A stretch of 64,000 nucleotides of DNA from Magnetospirillum sp. (GTDB lineage Bacteria; Pseudomonadota; Alphaproteobacteria; CACIAM-22H2): contig JAPZUA010000002.1 of NCBI GenBank assembly GCA_027532905.1, positions 1,054,001 to 1,118,000 on the forward strand, written 5' to 3'. A program made the position numbers and the translations under genes. Below are positions 18,001-25,720 of the stretch, one piece after another. The stretch's first letter is position 1, and every line of letters starts with the position of its first letter. Under the pieces are notes generated by a model. It saw nothing but the letters and a program-made list of their open reading frames with translations, was not told the DNA's origin and did no database searches.

Positions 18001-18113
18001 CGGGCGGCGATTTTTGTGTTGGTCGGCTGGCCCGTCTCGTCGAGCTGCCAATGGTAGACGGGGCGAGCATAGGGCGAATTGACGATAGGCTGACTGAAGA
18101 AATCGTCCGTCAT
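15081..18113 (-). CDS. res: Type III-like Res: DEAD/DEAH translocase with nuclease domain
   Basis: A 1010-residue SF2 enzyme. Walker A is LATGAGKTTVM (about 174-184), the DEAH box is in VVLNDEAHHCY, motif III is LSATPFF, and a late helicase motif is EQVVGRALRRQSY. Near the C terminus PDFIVKI, then LIIEVKGYRG, gives the PD-ExK nuclease signature. This is the restriction subunit expected to translocate and cleave with Mod. Res precedes Mod in the transcript. An alternative is a BREX- or DISARM-like helicase, but neither system's other genes are present. Confidence 0.88.
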   Translation of the reverse strand: MTDDFFSQPIVNSPYARPVYHWQLDETGQPTNTKIAARRKSELISPVPAAKKQKSKSQAEMTLGDADGLSTAEQAYNPLPIINEIRQFVDDWRALPNPNQWQVTPETARLLQHWRSHEFNGVRPFFCQIEAVETAIWLTEVAPKGGARTAKFWAHVKGANAEANPKLLRLALKLATGAGKTTVMSMLIAWQTVNAVRHPTSKLFSRGFLVVAPGITIRDRLRVLLPNDPESYYKNREIVPGDMLPDIARAKIVVTNYHAFKLRERIELSKTGRALLQGHGSALETLESEGQMLQRVMPELMGLKHIVVLNDEAHHCYREKPSDRKGLKAEDKLEAEKNNEAARLWISGLEAVGAKLGIRGVFDLSATPFFLRGSGYAEGTLFPWTVSDFSLMDAIECGIVKLPRIPVADNITGEELPIYRNLWEHIGKDLPKKGRDKSGSKYDPSKLPTVLLTALDALYGHYEKVFKSWQDKKIEVPPVFIVVCQNTSISELIYEYMSGYWRPAPGEAGTFTPGHFDLFANYAADGARMARPNTLLIDSEQLESGEALDGSFREAASDEIDRFRRDIIERTGDQHAADNISDQDLLREVMNTVGKKGRLGESIRCVVSVSMLTEGWDANTVTHILGVRAFGTQLLCEQVVGRALRRQSYVLNAEEKFNVEYADILGIPFHFAGKPVVVAPQETQKSTRVHAVRPDRDALEIRFPRVEGYRVELPEERLTATFSKDSTLRLTPELVGPAQVKVQGIVGEGINLTLEHLDDVRPATVLFHLAKHLLYEKFRDPGEQPKLHLFGQLKRIAREWFDGGYLVCEGGTKPGQLLYRQIADRACEKIMAAITISHADSKPVRAILDPYNPTGSTNFVNFTTTKDTFWTTGHNRCHLNLVVCDGDWEAELCNVVEDHPKVLAYAKNQNLGFEVPYVMGGVPRRYIPDFIVKIDDGHADPLHLIIEVKGYRGEDAKEKANTMKAYWVPGVNNLGSYGRWAFAEFTAVYKIREEFAALVASLAPALAPAE

Positions 18114-18322
18114 CTTATCCGGCGCCCTGGCATGAATCGAAGCCTCAACATTGCAATTGTTTCAGGATCATGGATTTATTTCAACCACCATTGGCAGCCG
18201 CCTGAATCGAGCACTTGATTCGCAACCAAGATTGGCTCCGAAGGGCTGCCTCGGTTTATGCGGACACTTGGTCTTTTGCCACACACAAGCCCGAGGGCAG
18301 CCCAATAAGCGGATTCAGTCTA

Positions 18323-18682
18323 CTACAATTCAATTTCTATCGATTTCTTCGGTGGCGGCTTCGGCGGCGCTGCCATCTTTGATTTTTGCTGGGCAGCGTC
18401 GATAAGCTGATCCGGAGTGAAGCCCTGCGCTATTGCCCATTTGGCGAATGACAATAACGAGGTTGCGCCCCAGCCATGATCGGCCGATTTGACCCGAATG
18501 AAGGCTTTGAGGGAGTCGAATTCCCTCCGATCCTGGGCGACTTCCAGCCTCCGGTATGCGTCACGGAGCTGTTCGCGCTGCTCCGATATCCCTTGCTTCA
18601 GATTCTCTATCCTTTTTTCAAGGGTAGCGATGCGCTTCCGCAGACCTCCAAATGGGTCGATGTCCTGTATCGCGTTGTCCAT
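18323..18682 (-). CDS. Coiled-coil protein, possible relaxosome accessory
   Basis: A 119-residue protein of unknown family. Residues 16-55 (LRKRIATLEKRIENLKQGIS, then a second heptad stretch) form a predicted coiled coil. A globular middle, and a proline/lysine tail, follow. The ATG at 18682 has GGGAG upstream; longer versions of the frame would run through the palindromes and are rejected. It is transcribed away from the relaxase gene across a palindrome-rich intergenic region. That is where MobC-like accessory proteins often lie. Function is inferred from position only. Confidence 0.6.
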   Translation of the reverse strand: MDNAIQDIDPFGGLRKRIATLEKRIENLKQGISEQREQLRDAYRRLEVAQDRREFDSLKAFIRVKSADHGWGATSLLSFAKWAIAQGFTPDQLIDAAQQKSKMAAPPKPPPKKSIEIEL

Positions 18683-18731
18683 TTTATGCTCCCTATTTGA
18701 GTAGTCAGTACCGCCGCAGCTTATCCCCACC

Positions 18732-18844
18732 CGTCTTAAAAACCGGCGCGGCGGGAGCGTGTTTTTAAAATTAACAGTTTCTTGTTGTAGTTTCTGACTG
18801 CGCCAATGCTCAAACCCGCTCCCGCCGCGCCGGTTTTTAAGACG
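18732..18844. promoter_or_regulatory. Candidate origin of transfer (oriT) with 28-bp palindrome arms
   Basis: Two perfectly complementary 28-bp arms (18732-18759 and 18817-18844, each with CGTCTTAAAAACCGG at the outer end) enclose 57 bp. The loop contains CAGTTTCT, then TGACTGCGCC (18795-18804). From memory, the RSF1010-type (MOBQ) nic region has CAGTTTCT followed by a TGCGCC core at similar spacing. It lies directly beside a MOBQ-type relaxase gene. No other stretch of the element is so palindromic. The nic position is inference. Confidence 0.65.
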
Positions 18845-18936
18845 CTCCGGACTATTCTGACACCGGCATCGAGGCAATGAGGTGCCGCCGCCGGCGGCTT
18901 CGGATTAACAAACCAGCGGCCGCAGGCCGCCGATGC

Positions 18937-19002
18937 CTTTTCCCGAGGATGCCGGAGGCATCCTCGGGAAAAGCGCAATTCTTCGTCCCACACCTGTGGG
19001 AC
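18937..19002. repeat. Two further perfect inverted repeats before the relaxase gene
   Basis: Arms of 17 bp (18937-18953, CTTTTCCCGAGGATGCC; complement at 18957-18973) are separated by three bases. A second pair of 8 bp, GTCCCACA at 18985-18992, has its complement at 18995-19002. They lie between the candidate oriT and the relaxase ribosome site and would fold in the leader RNA or as cruciforms. They may be part of oriT, or a hairpin controlling relaxase translation. Confidence 0.7.
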
Positions 19003-19020
19003 GACACGGAGGCAAATGAA

Positions 19021-21315
19021 ATGGACCATTTCGACGAGGACTTCTGGAAAAAACACCGCCCTGGACGCCTGGACGAAGGCGATCAAGAGGTCAAACTTCT
19101 TCTCGGAGGAAGACATGGCGTTCCACCCCCGGTCCTCCTGCGGATGGCGCGCCGCTTCGCGATTCGCCATCAGCAACCGATCGCGCAAGTTTCTCAGGAT
19201 GTCCGGGCCAAATACGCGGCCGTCGATAGTGCACCCCCCGGAACCAACATTCAGCCAGTGCACTTTCGGCAATCGCGGGTTTCCGCACCCCGCACTTGGA
19301 GCCTTCCAAATTCGGTAAAGGAGCGATCAAGTGTCGCCATATTTCCGATCGGAAGAGACGTCGAAATCGTAAAGGAGGCCGGTGCAAAATACTGCGACCG
19401 CCACCATGTCTGGACGATTGCATCGAATAGCAAATTCTTGACCACCCCGAAGGGGCGAAGTCTATCAACTCCCGCTGCCGCTATGGCCCGTGAGCGCTGG
19501 CGGAACGGGTCCGGCGCAGCAAAAAGCAAATATACCGCTGTCGACCACCAAGTTTATATCGAGCGACACACGCGCAATGGTGAGCGGCGCCAACGGGAAA
19601 TCATACATGATAGCATGGGGCCAATTCTGCTCGGCTCGATCGGCGCCACGCTTGAGCAGCGCAAACTTTTTTGGCGAAAAATTGCCGATAGCGAGGCGAG
19701 AATCGATGCGACTCTTCAGCTAAGAATTATCGCTGAGCTGCCCTACGATCTCCCGCCAGAGAGAATCCGAAATTTGCTGACGGAATTTGGCGAAGTTTTT
19801 GACTCAAAACAGCTCGGATGGTTTGCGGCCGTTCACCAACCAAACACAGCTGCAGGAGGCGACAAGAGAAACATCCATGTGCATATCGTTTATTTCGATA
19901 GGCCCATCATTGGCTGGAAGCCGCAAGGATCGGCGCCAGACTCAACTCTTGAACCGGATTTCGCGGAAAGAAAGAACCGAGATTGTGCGGGCGCGCAATG
20001 GATACGTTCTCTCCGAGAAGCGTACGTCAACGCCGTCAACCGCGCGCTCGTCGAACACTACGCCAAGCATCCTCAGGAATTCCAAAGACTGTATCATCCT
20101 GGATCGTACTCGGACATTGGCATCTTGCAAAAATGCCGGCAACGGCACCTGGGGCAGACGGCGACCGCGCTAGAACGCAGAGGCATCCCTAGCAAAACAG
20201 GGCTCTATAACATTCGCAGCACTCTCACCGAGATTGAGGCTCGCGAATCTAGATGCCTTGATCGATTGACCGAGCTTTACGCAAAACTCAACCGAGTCTC
20301 AAAAAAGCTACAGGTTGCCTCGACTGCACGCCATGCGACGCCAATTGAGATTCAGCGGCTGTCGGAGTTGTTAGCGTCACAGTCAGCGGCAATCGAAAAT
20401 TTGCTTGTGGATATCGACAAGAAGGCAGGCAGTGTCATACTCGCGAGCTATGCGGAGATTGACCCACTGCACTACGCTGGAACACAAGAATTGCTATCTC
20501 GTGCTTTGCAGGGTGATGGGCTCAATGCCGAAAAGACCCCGCCTCCAACCTATGCTGAACTACTGATCCGCTACCTTGACTCATTGGGCCACCATAGTGC
20601 GGCGCGAACGTTGATCGACGAATTGGTCAAGCTTGAAAAAGTCGAAAACATAGACGAGATAATTCGGCAACGACGCATCCTGACATCGCTTCGATTGCCG
20701 GTGCTGCGTGCTCTCGAATCGTCGATCGATGAACTCGAATCACTATTGAGCGATTTGCTGAAGACAAACCAAGATTTGCGGAAAGCACTCGAACGCGACA
20801 CGGCCAGATCAAATCGACAGCAAGATCTATATCCGACGATTAGCACGTCACGTGATCGTGTTCGGGCAATTGACGCGCCCGCCAATAACACCAACGGGAT
20901 TAACAATGCAAAAGATGCCCCTGAGAGCGATACGATCGCGTCTGGCCTAGCTCGCGAAAGCGCCAAACTGCAGTCAGAAGATATCTCCAAGTCTAACGTT
21001 GCTTCGGCAATCCAGCGTCTCCTCAATTCGAACTCGGGGTACACAAGGGCCAAGATTTCTGAAAAGGACCTAAAGCGATTTTCCGTGATCGAATTGAAGC
21101 AGCTGTACAACAACCGAGCCCGTGCTCTGGAAGCAAGCGAGCGACCTGCCGAGCACGAATCCCTTAGGTATGAACTTCACTTGATAAGGCGAGAGATTGA
21201 CCAGAAAGATCTCAGCCGCGCTATACTGAAGGATCCGGAGGTAATAAACCCAAAGGATACAGATGTGCAGCAAGAGCCGCTGCGCAAGCCTAAGAGGGAT
21301 ACCTGGGATCGTTAA
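19021..21315 (+). CDS. MobA/MobL-family relaxase (MOBQ-like)
   Basis: A 764-residue DNA-nicking protein expected to cut oriT and lead the strand into a recipient. The core has LFWRKIADSEARIDA, then LRIIAELPYDL, then the metal-binding RNIHVHIVYF (His at about 286 and 288). These match the MobA/MobL consensus. The catalytic Tyr is probably in VDHQVYIER (about residue 179). About 165 residues precede the core, with a DUF5710-like piece (VKEAGAKYCDRHHVWTI, about 117-133). That is unusual because these relaxases normally begin with the nicking domain. The C-terminal half is helical and may bind DNA or a helper system. Start 19021 follows GGAGG by eight bases. Confidence 0.8.
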   Translation: MDHFDEDFWKKHRPGRLDEGDQEVKLLLGGRHGVPPPVLLRMARRFAIRHQQPIAQVSQDVRAKYAAVDSAPPGTNIQPVHFRQSRVSAPRTWSLPNSVKERSSVAIFPIGRDVEIVKEAGAKYCDRHHVWTIASNSKFLTTPKGRSLSTPAAAMARERWRNGSGAAKSKYTAVDHQVYIERHTRNGERRQREIIHDSMGPILLGSIGATLEQRKLFWRKIADSEARIDATLQLRIIAELPYDLPPERIRNLLTEFGEVFDSKQLGWFAAVHQPNTAAGGDKRNIHVHIVYFDRPIIGWKPQGSAPDSTLEPDFAERKNRDCAGAQWIRSLREAYVNAVNRALVEHYAKHPQEFQRLYHPGSYSDIGILQKCRQRHLGQTATALERRGIPSKTGLYNIRSTLTEIEARESRCLDRLTELYAKLNRVSKKLQVASTARHATPIEIQRLSELLASQSAAIENLLVDIDKKAGSVILASYAEIDPLHYAGTQELLSRALQGDGLNAEKTPPPTYAELLIRYLDSLGHHSAARTLIDELVKLEKVENIDEIIRQRRILTSLRLPVLRALESSIDELESLLSDLLKTNQDLRKALERDTARSNRQQDLYPTISTSRDRVRAIDAPANNTNGINNAKDAPESDTIASGLARESAKLQSEDISKSNVASAIQRLLNSNSGYTRAKISEKDLKRFSVIELKQLYNNRARALEASERPAEHESLRYELHLIRREIDQKDLSRAILKDPEVINPKDTDVQQEPLRKPKRDTWDR

Positions 21316-21468
21316 CGAATTGATAGTTGTCCGTCGTCAGAAGAATCGGGACGTTTTGAGAAGGCGGTTAACGGAGGCTTCAGCGCATCTGGGTTTGCAG
21401 TTTAGGCAGTGGCTTGCCGGTGCAACAAGCGGCGTTGCTAGATGGTCTTTCGCTTGATCGTTTTAGGC

Positions 21469-22176
21469 TGCCCCGGGTTCCGCGGACACGTAGTTAAGCT
21501 ACCCGCATCTTCGCCTCGAAGGCTATCGAGCTCTTGTAACCGAGCGTTGAGTTCCTGCGATGCGGGTTGCAGAAGCGCTCGATATAGTCGAACACGTCGG
21601 CTCACGCATCGTCACGCGTGCGATAGATCTTTCGGCTGACCCGCCGGGCGCCGTAAAACCGGTCGCTGGTCAGGAAGCTCGATCGTATCTCACGTTCGAG
21701 CATGGCGTCGTAGACGGACCTGTCGCTCGGCGGGCGGCCCAGACAGGCGTAAAACCCGCCATGCGAGACACCGAGCGCCCCGCACATCCACCGCACCGGC
21801 CAGATCCCTCGGTGCTTCGCCACGAAGCCGAACTTCACATCGACTCCTTCGCGAAGTAGGCCGCGGCTTTTTTTAGGATGTCGCGCTCCGCCTTCAGCTT
21901 CACGACGCAGCCGCTCGATCTCTTGCCGCTCGGGCTTCATTTGCCCATGACCGGGGAATGCGCTCTTCGGATCGGCAGCCTGCTGCCTAGACCATTTACG
22001 CAGCAAGTTCTCGTGGATATCCAGATCGCGTGCCGCCTGTGCGACCGACACGCCGCGATCTCGTGCCAGCTTCACCGCCTCAAGCTTGAACTCGCGGCTG
22101 AAGATCCTTCTCTGTCCCATGGTCGTCCTCCGGTTCCAGTGTGACACCAATCTCGGTGTCCGCGAAACCCAGGGCA
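21469..22176 (-). mobile_element. Internally deleted IS3-group element with intact ends
   Basis: The termini are clear inverted repeats. The left end reads TGCCCCGGGTTCCGCGGACA from 21469; the right end, on the minus strand from 22176, reads TGCCCTGGGTTTCGCGGACA. Only 708 bp lie between them instead of the 1.2-1.4 kb usual for the family, because the middle of the transposase is gone. Flanking trinucleotides (GGC and GAC) are similar but not identical, so a target duplication is not proven. It could still be moved in trans by a full-length relative. Confidence 0.85.
21488..22120 (-). pseudogene. IS3 transposase remnant lacking the DDE core
   Basis: Begins at ATG 22120 (MGQRRIFSREFKLEAVKLAR) with the OrfA helix-turn-helix. 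It then passes into the OrfB N terminus (KFGFVAKHRGIWPV, then HGGFYACLGRPPSDRS and FYGARRVSRKIYRTRDDA). At 21602 the frame stops. The next sequence encodes the far end of OrfB in another frame (DYIERFCNPHRRNSTLGYKS). Roughly 160 residues with the catalytic Asp and Glu residues are missing. Confidence 0.85.
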
Positions 22177-22364
22177 GACCAGTGGAGCTCCAGCGCCACG
22201 GCATTAACTCGACGGTGCGTTTGGTCGGCCGACCTTACGCAAGGCGGGCAATATCCGCCAGCACAAGCTCTTTGCGCCCTGTATAGAGAATGCTTTGGTG
22301 CTCCCCGCACCAGTACACGGCATCAGCAGGCGGACTATACTCATGACGATAATAAAGATAAAAC

Positions 22365-23660
22365 TTATAAATCATTACCATTTAAACCCATATATCCAAA
22401 TGCGGTTCGCACAGTATCAGCAACGTAACTGGGCGACAGATGTGCATAGTGTCGGCTGGTTACACGAATATCGGCGTGGCCCAATTGTGCCGCGATCACC
22501 GCCATGGGCACGCCAGAACGCACAAGTCGACTGGCGTAGGTATGGCGCAGAATATGAAATGAAATCATCGGTGCAATACCTGCCACCTCGCAAGCTACGT
22601 GCAGTGGACGCACCTGTTCCGCCGCTTTCCAAGGCTTCCCGTTGCTCCGCAAAAACACCAGCGCATTTGGCACCTTACCAGTTACTGCCTGAGCAAAGAA
22701 TTCGTGCCCCTCGTCAGTTAATGCGACATCACGGGGCTTGCCACTCTTGGTGAAAGGTATATGGATAGAACTATTATCGAAGTTTAAATCTGAAACGCGC
22801 ATCTTTATAAGTTCACCATATCGGCAGCCAGTCAGCAGCGCAGCAATTAAAATAGCCCGAAAACTTGTCTCGCATGCATTGACCAACCGCAAAGCTTCAT
22901 CGTCCATCAGGTAACGGATCCGTGGCGCATCTGTGTTTTCAAATGGCTTTACGGCAGCCCATGCGGAATCTGATGAAATGTGCTGGCATTGGTGGGCGTG
23001 ATTCAATGCTGCGCGGAGTGTCGAAAACACCCGGTTTGCTGTTGCCCGTCGTTTGCGTAACTGGTCGGGATCGTTGATATCAATTTCTTTGAACTTTTGT
23101 TCGTGCCCCCGCTGCGTGCGAAGCCTGCGCCCGGTTTTTGTGAGCCCGTCGCGAAACCCCTTCACTTGGCTATGGGTCAATTTGGCAAGTTGAACAGATC
23201 CCAAAACCGGCCGGATCAGAACATCAATCGCTTGCCGTGTCTCTTTTTCCGCTCGGCCGCCCCGTGTTCGATAATCACTTAAGTAATCATCGAGTGCGTC
23301 ACCAACCGTATATGGCTGAGTTACGTCCACTCCGCCTGCCTCTGCTCGCGCAGCCTCCACCAACCACGCGCGAGCGCACTCTTGTGCCTGCGCAAAAGTC
23401 AGAACACGAGTCCCATCCGCAGGGGCGTAATCGTCGGCTGCTCCGAGGGCACGATATCTAATCCGAGGATATCCGTCCGATGTATAGCGGCGCGCGATCC
23501 ATGTTCCACCCTTACCAGCGCTGCGTCGGTAGCCGAGCGCAAACCCTGGTTCGATTGCGCGCCAGTGAGGTTCGCGACGTGCGGGCAACTTTTCACGCGC
23601 GCTAAAGCTGTCAAGTTTACCGCCACGCACTTTCGTACTTTTGAGACCGCCACGCATCAT
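22365..23660 (-). CDS. int: Tyrosine-recombinase integrase
   Basis: A 431-residue phage/ICE-type integrase. The C-terminal catalytic domain shows Arg in LLTGCRYGELIKM, the Lys-bearing beta hairpin in PFTKSGKPRDVALT, HxxR in SFHILRHTYASRL, the second His in LGHADIRVTSRHYAH, and the nucleophilic Tyr in SRHYAHLS. The middle core-binding domain and an N-terminal arm-binding domain precede it. Start: ATG at 23660, with GGAAGG eleven bases upstream; a TTG at 23669 is too close to that site. It is the last gene before attR and reads inward. A candidate arm site lies directly upstream, so integrase probably represses its own synthesis. Confidence 0.93.
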   Translation of the reverse strand: MMRGGLKSTKVRGGKLDSFSAREKLPARREPHWRAIEPGFALGYRRSAGKGGTWIARRYTSDGYPRIRYRALGAADDYAPADGTRVLTFAQAQECARAWLVEAARAEAGGVDVTQPYTVGDALDDYLSDYRTRGGRAEKETRQAIDVLIRPVLGSVQLAKLTHSQVKGFRDGLTKTGRRLRTQRGHEQKFKEIDINDPDQLRKRRATANRVFSTLRAALNHAHQCQHISSDSAWAAVKPFENTDAPRIRYLMDDEALRLVNACETSFRAILIAALLTGCRYGELIKMRVSDLNFDNSSIHIPFTKSGKPRDVALTDEGHEFFAQAVTGKVPNALVFLRSNGKPWKAAEQVRPLHVACEVAGIAPMISFHILRHTYASRLVRSGVPMAVIAAQLGHADIRVTSRHYAHLSPSYVADTVRTAFGYMGLNGNDL

Positions 23661-23676
23661 GTCACCCAATACCTTC

Positions 23677-23698
23677 CGTACGGAATCTGTACGGAAAA
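23677..23698 (+). promoter_or_regulatory. Right arm-type integrase site (candidate)
   Basis: Carries CGTACGGAATC, then GTACGGAAAA, in the same orientation as the copy at 1320-1341, with only two differences in 22 bp. An inverted single copy (TTCCGTAC) lies at 23763-23770, nearer the core. The site overlaps the expected promoter region of the integrase gene. Confidence 0.65.
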
Positions 23699-23802
23699 CA
23701 TGAGGCTGAACATAACAAAACGCAAGGGGACGAACGTCAGCTTAAGCCTTGTATTTCTTGAGTTCCGTACTGTCCCACACTGTCCATAAGGACGTCTGTA
23801 TT

Positions 23803-23853
23803 CACCCTTTCACGGTGGATACAGGGGTTCGAATCCCCTAGGGAACGCCAGCG
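23803..23853 (+). repeat. attR core: displaced 3' end of tRNA-Glu
   Basis: An exact copy of 1227-1277. It contains the anticodon loop, T arm, acceptor 3' strand and CCA, but lacks the 5' half (D arm and acceptor 5' strand), so it cannot make a tRNA. It is the original chromosomal end of the gene, pushed 22.6 kb away by integration. Confidence 0.95.
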
Positions 23854-23928
23854 CGAGCAAAAGCGCGGACCTGACGGTCGATTCCATTGAAAAAGTAGCT
23901 TTTTTTGCGCGCCGAAGGCGCGGGCTCG

Positions 23929-25221
23929 TCATCGTGTCTTTTCAAGGAAACTTGCGACCGAATCGCGCATTGCCTCGGACTGTGTGTTCAGCCCCGATGC
24001 GGCGTCGAGCACAGTGCGCGCCGATTCGCGGACGCTTTCGGTCGATTGCGAAACGGATGTGATGTTCGACGTCACCATGCTCGTGCCGGCGGAAGCTTCG
24101 CTTACGCTTCGCGCAATCTCTTGGGTCGCCGCATTCTGCTCTTCGACCGCCCCGGCGATCGCGGTCGTCGCCTCGTTGACTTTCTCAACAGTGGTCGCGA
24201 TACCGCGAATTGCCGCCACGGCGTCGCGCGTCGAATCCGCAATGGCGGCAATCTGGCTGGAGATGTCTTCCGTGGCGCGGGCCGTCTGATTCGCCAGCCC
24301 CTTCACTTCAGAGGCCACAACCGCGAATCCTTTGCCGGCATCGCCGGCGCGGGCCGCCTCGATCGTTGCGTTCAGCGCCAGCAGATTGGTTTGTTCGGCG
24401 ATCTTGCGGATCAGAGTCGCAAACTCGCCGATGCGCCCTGTCGCGGCGGCAAGCGAGGCGACGGTCGCGTCGACGGCTCTGGCCTCGGTAGCGGCTTGCG
24501 TCGCGATCGCCGCCGCCTCGCCGACGCGCGACGAAATCTCGCGGATCGACGCCGAAAGCTCTTCGGCCGCGGCAGCGACCGTTTGCACGTTCGCGGTTGC
24601 CTCTTCGGAAGCCGCCGAAACGACGAGCGACCGCTGTTGCGTATCCTCGGCTATCTTGACCAAAGATTCCGCATGTTCGCGAAGCGAGTTCGCAGACCCG
24701 GCGACGCTTTGGACGACCGAGCCGACCTCGTCCTGAAAGTCGACTGCCAGTTTGCGATTGGCCGCGAGTTTTTCGCGCATCGAATCGTTCGCTTCGTTGA
24801 CGATACGAGCGGCGCGCTTGAACGATCCCAGCATGCCCGTCTCGAGAACCTTGCGGTAGAACTTGCCCTGCCGCGCATGGTCCATCGACGCCGTTGCCTC
24901 CCGCACGAACGCATCGGTCGCGTCGATCAGCGTGTTGATCGAGTTCGAAAGCTCGCGCAGTTCGCCGGAATCGCGAATGCCGACGAGACGCGGCTCGAGA
25001 TTCCCTTTGGCCGCCGCGCGCGCGACAGCACTGACGTCGATCACGCAACGCCGCGCGCGAAGCGAAAAATAGACGGCGATCAGCGTCGAAAAGACACTCG
25101 CAGGCGCCAAGATCGGTGCCAGCGGGAGACCGAGCAGACCTGCGACGATGCCTGCGAGCCCCACGAACGCGCCGAATGCGGCCGCAAAACATGCCTTAGA
25201 CAGAGAAGATAAATTCGTCAT
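23929..25221 (-). CDS. Methyl-accepting chemotaxis protein (no periplasmic sensor)
   Basis: A 430-residue receptor. Residues 8-55 hold two hydrophobic segments ([20 protein letters not shown], then FSTLIAVYF) with almost no loop between them, so it is anchored but has no external ligand domain. A HAMP-like stretch precedes the cytoplasmic signalling domain, whose tip reads [18 protein letters not shown]. The start at 25221 overlaps the end of the PAS gene by 26 bp. Together the two proteins equal the PAS-HAMP-signalling plan of Aer-type redox receptors, here split in two. Confidence 0.9.
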   Translation of the reverse strand: MTNLSSLSKACFAAAFGAFVGLAGIVAGLLGLPLAPILAPASVFSTLIAVYFSLRARRCVIDVSAVARAAAKGNLEPRLVGIRDSGELRELSNSINTLIDATDAFVREATASMDHARQGKFYRKVLETGMLGSFKRAARIVNEANDSMREKLAANRKLAVDFQDEVGSVVQSVAGSANSLREHAESLVKIAEDTQQRSLVVSAASEEATANVQTVAAAAEELSASIREISSRVGEAAAIATQAATEARAVDATVASLAAATGRIGEFATLIRKIAEQTNLLALNATIEAARAGDAGKGFAVVASEVKGLANQTARATEDISSQIAAIADSTRDAVAAIRGIATTVEKVNEATTAIAGAVEEQNAATQEIARSVSEASAGTSMVTSNITSVSQSTESVRESARTVLDAASGLNTQSEAMRDSVASFLEKTR

Positions 25222-25720
25222 AGCTGACCCCCTTCGACGCAAGCATAGAGCCGAGATACTCGAAGGATTGCTCCATCCCGATCTTCCTGTCGGACGCGCG
25301 CTGTTCGATTTCCGAGAGGGTTCTGTACAGGCCGGTGGCCGCTTGCGACTGGTTTGCTTTCGGTTTGCGGCGATTGGAGTGGTAGCCGACGACACTGCCG
25401 TCGGACGCGAAGGTGGGCGTGATGTGCGCGAAGACCCAATAGTGGTCGCCGCCTTTCGCCATGTTGACGACATAGGCGAAAACCTCGTCGCCCGATTCGA
25501 TTCTGTCCCACAGCAGTTTGAACACGCAACGCGGCATCCAGGGATGCCGCAAGATGCTGTGCGGCGCGCCAACAATCTCCGACTCCGGATAGCCCGCGAT
25601 ACGAAGGAAGACTTCGTTGCCGTAGGTGATCCGACCCTTGAGGTCGGTCTTGCTGACGATAACCTCGTCCTCGCCGAAGGTTCGTTCGATGCCGGTTGGC
25701 TTGAAGGCGTATTTTGCCAT
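25196..25720 (-). CDS. Aer-like PAS-domain sensor protein
   Basis: A 174-residue soluble protein. Residues 10-120 form a PAS/PAC domain ([19 protein letters not shown], then [20 protein letters not shown]) of the Aer subfamily, which in relatives binds FAD. An alpha-helical tail follows. AGGGGGT precedes the ATG at 25720. It is the first gene of a two-gene operon with the overlapping methyl-accepting protein, probably giving it redox or oxygen sensing. FAD binding is inferred from family membership. Confidence 0.87.
   Translation of the reverse strand: MAKYAFKPTGIERTFGEDEVIVSKTDLKGRITYGNEVFLRIAGYPESEIVGAPHSILRHPWMPRCVFKLLWDRIESGDEVFAYVVNMAKGGDHYWVFAHITPTFASDGSVVGYHSNRRKPKANQSQAATGLYRTLSEIEQRASDRKIGMEQSFEYLGSMLASKGVSYDEFIFSV

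Larger units (their letters stand above)
1227..23853. mobile_element. Integrative and mobilizable defence element in tRNA-Glu
   Basis: A discrete unit of 22,576 bp (core to core). It contains an excisionase-like gene, a tyrosine integrase, a MobA/MobL relaxase with a candidate oriT, three predicted anti-phage systems, two IS3 remnants and an IS5 fragment. No mating-pair-formation or coupling-protein gene is visible, so transfer would need a helper; hence mobilizable rather than conjugative. No capsid, terminase or replication gene is seen, which argues against a prophage. The flanking genes (suf locus on the left, chemoreceptor genes on the right) look like ordinary chromosome. Confidence 0.9.

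Noticed and set aside
18736-19272. 178-codon minus-strand frame across the oriT region
   Set aside because: It would run through several perfect palindromes and antisense to the relaxase start; no ribosome site or family match.
23803-23850. Second tRNA-Glu gene
   Set aside because: Only the 3' half is present; the D arm and acceptor 5' strand are missing.
1227-23853. Prophage
   Set aside because: No capsid, tail, terminase, lysis or repressor genes; relaxase and oriT point to a mobilizable element.
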